Shown one piece after another: positions 61,805 to 64,000 of a stretch of DNA of 64,000 bases. Origin of the DNA: JAVBMJ01 sp031552535 (GTDB lineage Bacteria > Bacteroidota > Bacteroidia > Bacteroidales > Rikenellaceae); the NCBI GenBank assembly GCA_031552535.1, contig JAVBMJ010000036.1, positions 27,487-91,486 of the forward strand, written 5' to 3'. Below the pieces are notes generated by a model, which was not told the DNA's origin, made no database searches, and saw nothing but the letters and a program-made list of their open reading frames with translations. Both the position numbers and the translations under genes were made by a program. Every line of letters begins with the position of its first letter. The first letter of the stretch is position 1.

Positions 61805-62671
61805 ATGGTCAGGAATATAATCTTGTCGATATTGCTATTAGTATGCCTGTCGCCGGAGGCGCATGCAGGCAAGCCGTTTATTATTGTCCAGATGTCCGAC
61901 CCGCAGTTCGGGTTCAAACAGGGCAAAGTCGATCCCGAAGACGTGCGGCATGAACTGGCCAACACCATCGAAGCCATCAGGAGTATCAATCTCCTGCGGC
62001 CCGACATTGTTGTCATAACCGGCGACATTGTCAACCACCGTAATAACGCCGCACAGTTGGAGGCGGCAGATTCTATGATGCGTTCGTTCCGCAAAGACAT
62101 GGAAGTATTGATGATTCCGGGCAACCACGACGTGAAGACCGGGGGCGGCGAGGTAGACGCGTCGGATTTCGTGGGACATTGGGGTTACGAACGGTTCAGT
62201 GTCTTACGCAAAGGATGTGCGCTGATCGGAATCAACTCGACGTATATAAAGCTGGCTCCGGGAAGCGATGCCGCGAGGGAGAACCGTGCGTGGCTCGAAG
62301 CGGAACTGACGAAAGCGGCAGAGTCGCGCAAGACGAAATGCACAATCGTATTCTCACACTATCCATTTTTCCTGGCCTCCCCCGACGAGGGCGACGGCTA
62401 TATGGCGATAAGCTCCGCTGAACGGGGTTCCTACCTCGAACTATTCAAAAAATCGGATGTAAATTACATATTTGCCGGTCATCTGCACAACAACTGCGAG
62501 GCTTCGGGCGACGGCCTGCAAATGGTCGTCACGTCATCGGTAGGCTGGCCGCTCGGCACAGGAGTCGCGGGGATCAGGATAATAACCGTAGACGGGGATA
62601 AAGTCCGGCACAGGTTCTATGAAACAAAAGACATCCCCACGGATCGCAGGGAGGTTATCGGGTCTATGTAA
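61805..62671 (+). CDS. Secreted calcineurin-like metallophosphoesterase
   Basis: A 288-residue protein with a signal peptide (MVRNIILSILLLVCLSPEAHA). All metal-binding motifs are present: SDPQFGFK (D-x-x, with Gln in place of the usual His), VVITGDIVNHRN (GD), MIPGNHDVK (GNHD), VFSHYPFF (H) and FAGHLHNN (GHxH). The fold hydrolyses phosphomono- or diesters in the periplasm; substrate unknown. An insertion sequence begins 4 nt after its stop codon, so the coding region is intact but the native downstream region is displaced. Confidence 0.9.
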   Translation: MVRNIILSILLLVCLSPEAHAGKPFIIVQMSDPQFGFKQGKVDPEDVRHELANTIEAIRSINLLRPDIVVITGDIVNHRNNAAQLEAADSMMRSFRKDMEVLMIPGNHDVKTGGGEVDASDFVGHWGYERFSVLRKGCALIGINSTYIKLAPGSDAARENRAWLEAELTKAAESRKTKCTIVFSHYPFFLASPDEGDGYMAISSAERGSYLELFKKSDVNYIFAGHLHNNCEASGDGLQMVVTSSVGWPLGTGVAGIRIITVDGDKVRHRFYETKDIPTDRREVIGSM

Positions 62672-62736
62672 GAATGGGCTCAGTCTGAAAAGTAGGTTGG
62701 TGAAAAATTAGTAAACTTGCACAAACGCAGTTTACG

Positions 62737-63096
62737 ATGACAGAGCAGGAACGATTTGCACGGATGTTTTTAGCCGAATGGCTTGTGGATAATTTCGAGG
62801 TTGTGCGGTTTGAGGATCACCCGGATGAATTTCGGATGGATATATGGCTCGACGAGAAGAAGATCGTGCCGGAAGAGCTTGCGGCTCATCAAGTAATCAG
62901 CTTTGGTTTTACGCCAGAGAGCGAGGTTCAGGATTTTCCGGTACGTGGCAAAGCTGTTTACCTGCATCTTCGTCGACGTAGGTGGCGTAATATTCAGACA
63001 GGCAATATTTTCACCAGTAGTTTCGATGTAACGCATAAAGGTACACGGCTGACCAAAGAGTTGGTCGCTTTTTTAAAAGCTACGAATCGAGAGTAG
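62737..63096 (+). CDS. ISAon1-family transposase N-terminal region protein
   Basis: A 119-residue protein starting MTEQERFARMFLAEWLVDNFEVVRFEDHPDEF, with VQDFPVRGKAVYLHLRRRRWRN (zinc-finger-like/DNA-binding strand region without cysteines) and a basic tail THKGTRLTKELVAFLKATNRE. This matches the small protein that precedes the transposase in ISAon1-type elements. A TAAACTTG box lies upstream (about 62710). Its last codons contain T TTT TTA AAA (63069-63078), a slippery-looking sequence just before the transposase frame. Confidence 0.82.
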   Translation: MTEQERFARMFLAEWLVDNFEVVRFEDHPDEFRMDIWLDEKKIVPEELAAHQVISFGFTPESEVQDFPVRGKAVYLHLRRRRWRNIQTGNIFTSSFDVTHKGTRLTKELVAFLKATNRE

Positions 63097-64000
63097 CGCT
63101 GAGAGCATCAGCCGGATCGCCTCGCACTACGGGGTGGACGGCAAGCTTTTGGAATATCACTACAAGGAGCATATCAGCGACTTCCGCAGCTGGGAGCAGC
63201 ACCATCACGCCTACGATTATGTGCTTTACAAACAAAACCTGGGCCCGCACCTGAGTATCGACGAGACGTGCCTTTCGCAGGGAGAACTCTACACTATCGT
63301 CACCAACAAGGCCGCCCATGGGCGCAAGGGCTCGCTGGTGGCCATGATCCGGGGCACGAAGGCCGACGATGTGCTCTTTGCCCTGAACAAGCTGCCGCGC
63401 TCGTTGCGCCTGAAGGTCAAGGAGGTTACGCTCGATTTATCGCCCTCGATGAAGCTGATTGTCAAGCGGGCCTTCCCGCAGGCAATACAGGTGAGCGACC
63501 GGTTCCACGTCCAACGGCTGATGAACGAGGCGGTGAGCGACCTGCGGGTCGACTACCGCTGGCAGGCCATAGACCAGGAGAATGCCGAGATCGCTTTAGC
63601 GAAAGAACTGGGCCGCAAGTTCGTCCCGCACACCTTCGAGAACGGCGACACCCGTCGACAACTGCTGGCCCGAAGCCGCCACATCGTCATGAAGAACCGC
63701 TCGCGGTGGACCGACTCGCAGCGCCGGCGGGCGCAGATCCTCTTCCGCGAATACCCGGCCATCGAGGAAGCCTATACCGTGTCGATGGAGCTGACAAATA
63801 TTTATAATCAAAACATCACCCCCGGCGTAGCCTTGCTAAAGCTCGCCACATGGTACGACCGGGTCGAGCGGCTAAACCTCAAGTTCTTCAGATCGGTCAT
63901 CGAAACAATGCAGAACAACTACGCCACAATCTGCAACTACTTCCACAACAGATCCACAAACGCCTCGGCTGAATCTTTCAACGCCAAAATCAAAGCTTTC
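63077..64000 (+). CDS. ISL3-type DDE transposase (partial, cut by window edge)
   Basis: A frame open from 63077 to the window end (308 codons) encodes SISRIASHYGVDGKLLEYHYKEHISDF in parts, LSIDETCLSQGELYTIVTNK (first catalytic Asp), VTLDLSPSMKLIVKRAFPQA and VSDRFHVQRL (second Asp region), and ASAESFNAKIKAF (catalytic Glu) at the edge. It is in the +1 frame relative to the preceding small gene. It has no ATG in its first part (first GTG at 63134, already inside conserved sequence), so it is probably made by frameshifting or as a separate entry from a non-standard start. Recognisable as the ISAon1 group. Confidence 0.85.

Larger units (their letters stand above)
62676..64000 (+). mobile_element. 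ISAon1/ISL3-type insertion sequence (right end beyond window)
   Basis: The probable left end is at about 62676 (GGGCTCAGTCTGAAAAGTAG), close after the phosphoesterase stop. It carries the N-terminal-region protein (62737-63096) and a DDE transposase (63077-64000, open at the edge). The right terminal repeat and target duplication are outside the window, so the left boundary is an estimate. Confidence 0.8.

Overview
The window is a stretch of a Bacteroidota chromosome, most likely an anaerobic gut Bacteroidales. The evidence is a complete SusC/SusD starch locus, a fused-type KorA/KorB 2-oxoacid:ferredoxin oxidoreductase, LpxB (outer membrane), promoters of the TTTG-N19/20-TAnnTTTG type, DUF4294 and ISAon1-type genes, and many starts without a Shine-Dalgarno sequence. 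A Rikenellaceae (Alistipes-like) origin is only a guess. I saw no rRNA, tRNA or CRISPR array.

Layout. 1-4.8 kb (minus): partial acyl-ACP thioesterase, a CoA-transferase, and a two-gene GalNAc unit (NahK-like sugar 1-kinase and GH109 lipoprotein). 5.1-8.0 kb (plus): korAB. 8.0-18.5 kb (plus): an envelope protein with a TPR-histidine kinase, a secreted zinc metalloprotease, lpxB, a lipoprotein, a membrane-bound AraC-type regulator and a secreted protein. 19.2-21.9 kb (plus): an 898-residue fusion of a ROK sugar kinase, a middle P-loop-like domain and a class I phosphomannose isomerase. 22-23.8 kb (minus): an orphan histidine kinase and riboflavin synthase. 23.9-30.0 kb (minus): a tight operon of a sensory [FeFe]-hydrogenase-like protein with PAS domain, a SpoIIE-type phosphatase, a thioredoxin-like [2Fe-2S] protein, a catalytic group-B-like [FeFe] hydrogenase, a flavodiiron protein and a hotdog thioesterase. 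30.2-35.3 kb: DUF4294, a small envelope protein, a decayed or phase-variable lipoprotein with three frameshifts, a degenerate copy of its C-terminus, and an exonuclease/phosphatase-fold protein. 35.6-43.6 kb: SRPBCC protein, pyrE, Nudix, S9 peptidase, FadR-type regulator, alginate-lyase-superfamily protein and DEAD-box helicase. 43.8-61.5 kb (minus): ten-gene starch/maltooligosaccharide locus. 61.8-64 kb (plus): secreted metallophosphoesterase, then an ISAon1/ISL3-type insertion sequence cut by the window edge.

How the genes work together. The starch locus binds and imports glucan (SusC/D/E), cuts it outside and in the periplasm (four GH13 enzymes), moves maltose or short oligosaccharides inward (MFS carrier) and splits them by phosphorolysis (GH65), with beta-phosphoglucomutase feeding glycolysis. 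KorAB and the hydrogenase operon would handle ferredoxin electrons, with an oxygen/NO-reducing flavodiiron protein beside the oxygen-sensitive hydrogenase.

The most unusual non-coding signal is a pair of 250-320 nt palindromic intergenic elements (13914-14167 and 35284-35599). They share conserved hairpin ends but have different, long central stems, and both lie in the same orientation relative to transcription, between a stop codon and the next gene. Other palindromic repeats, some in two copies and some back to back, fill most of the remaining long intergenic gaps.
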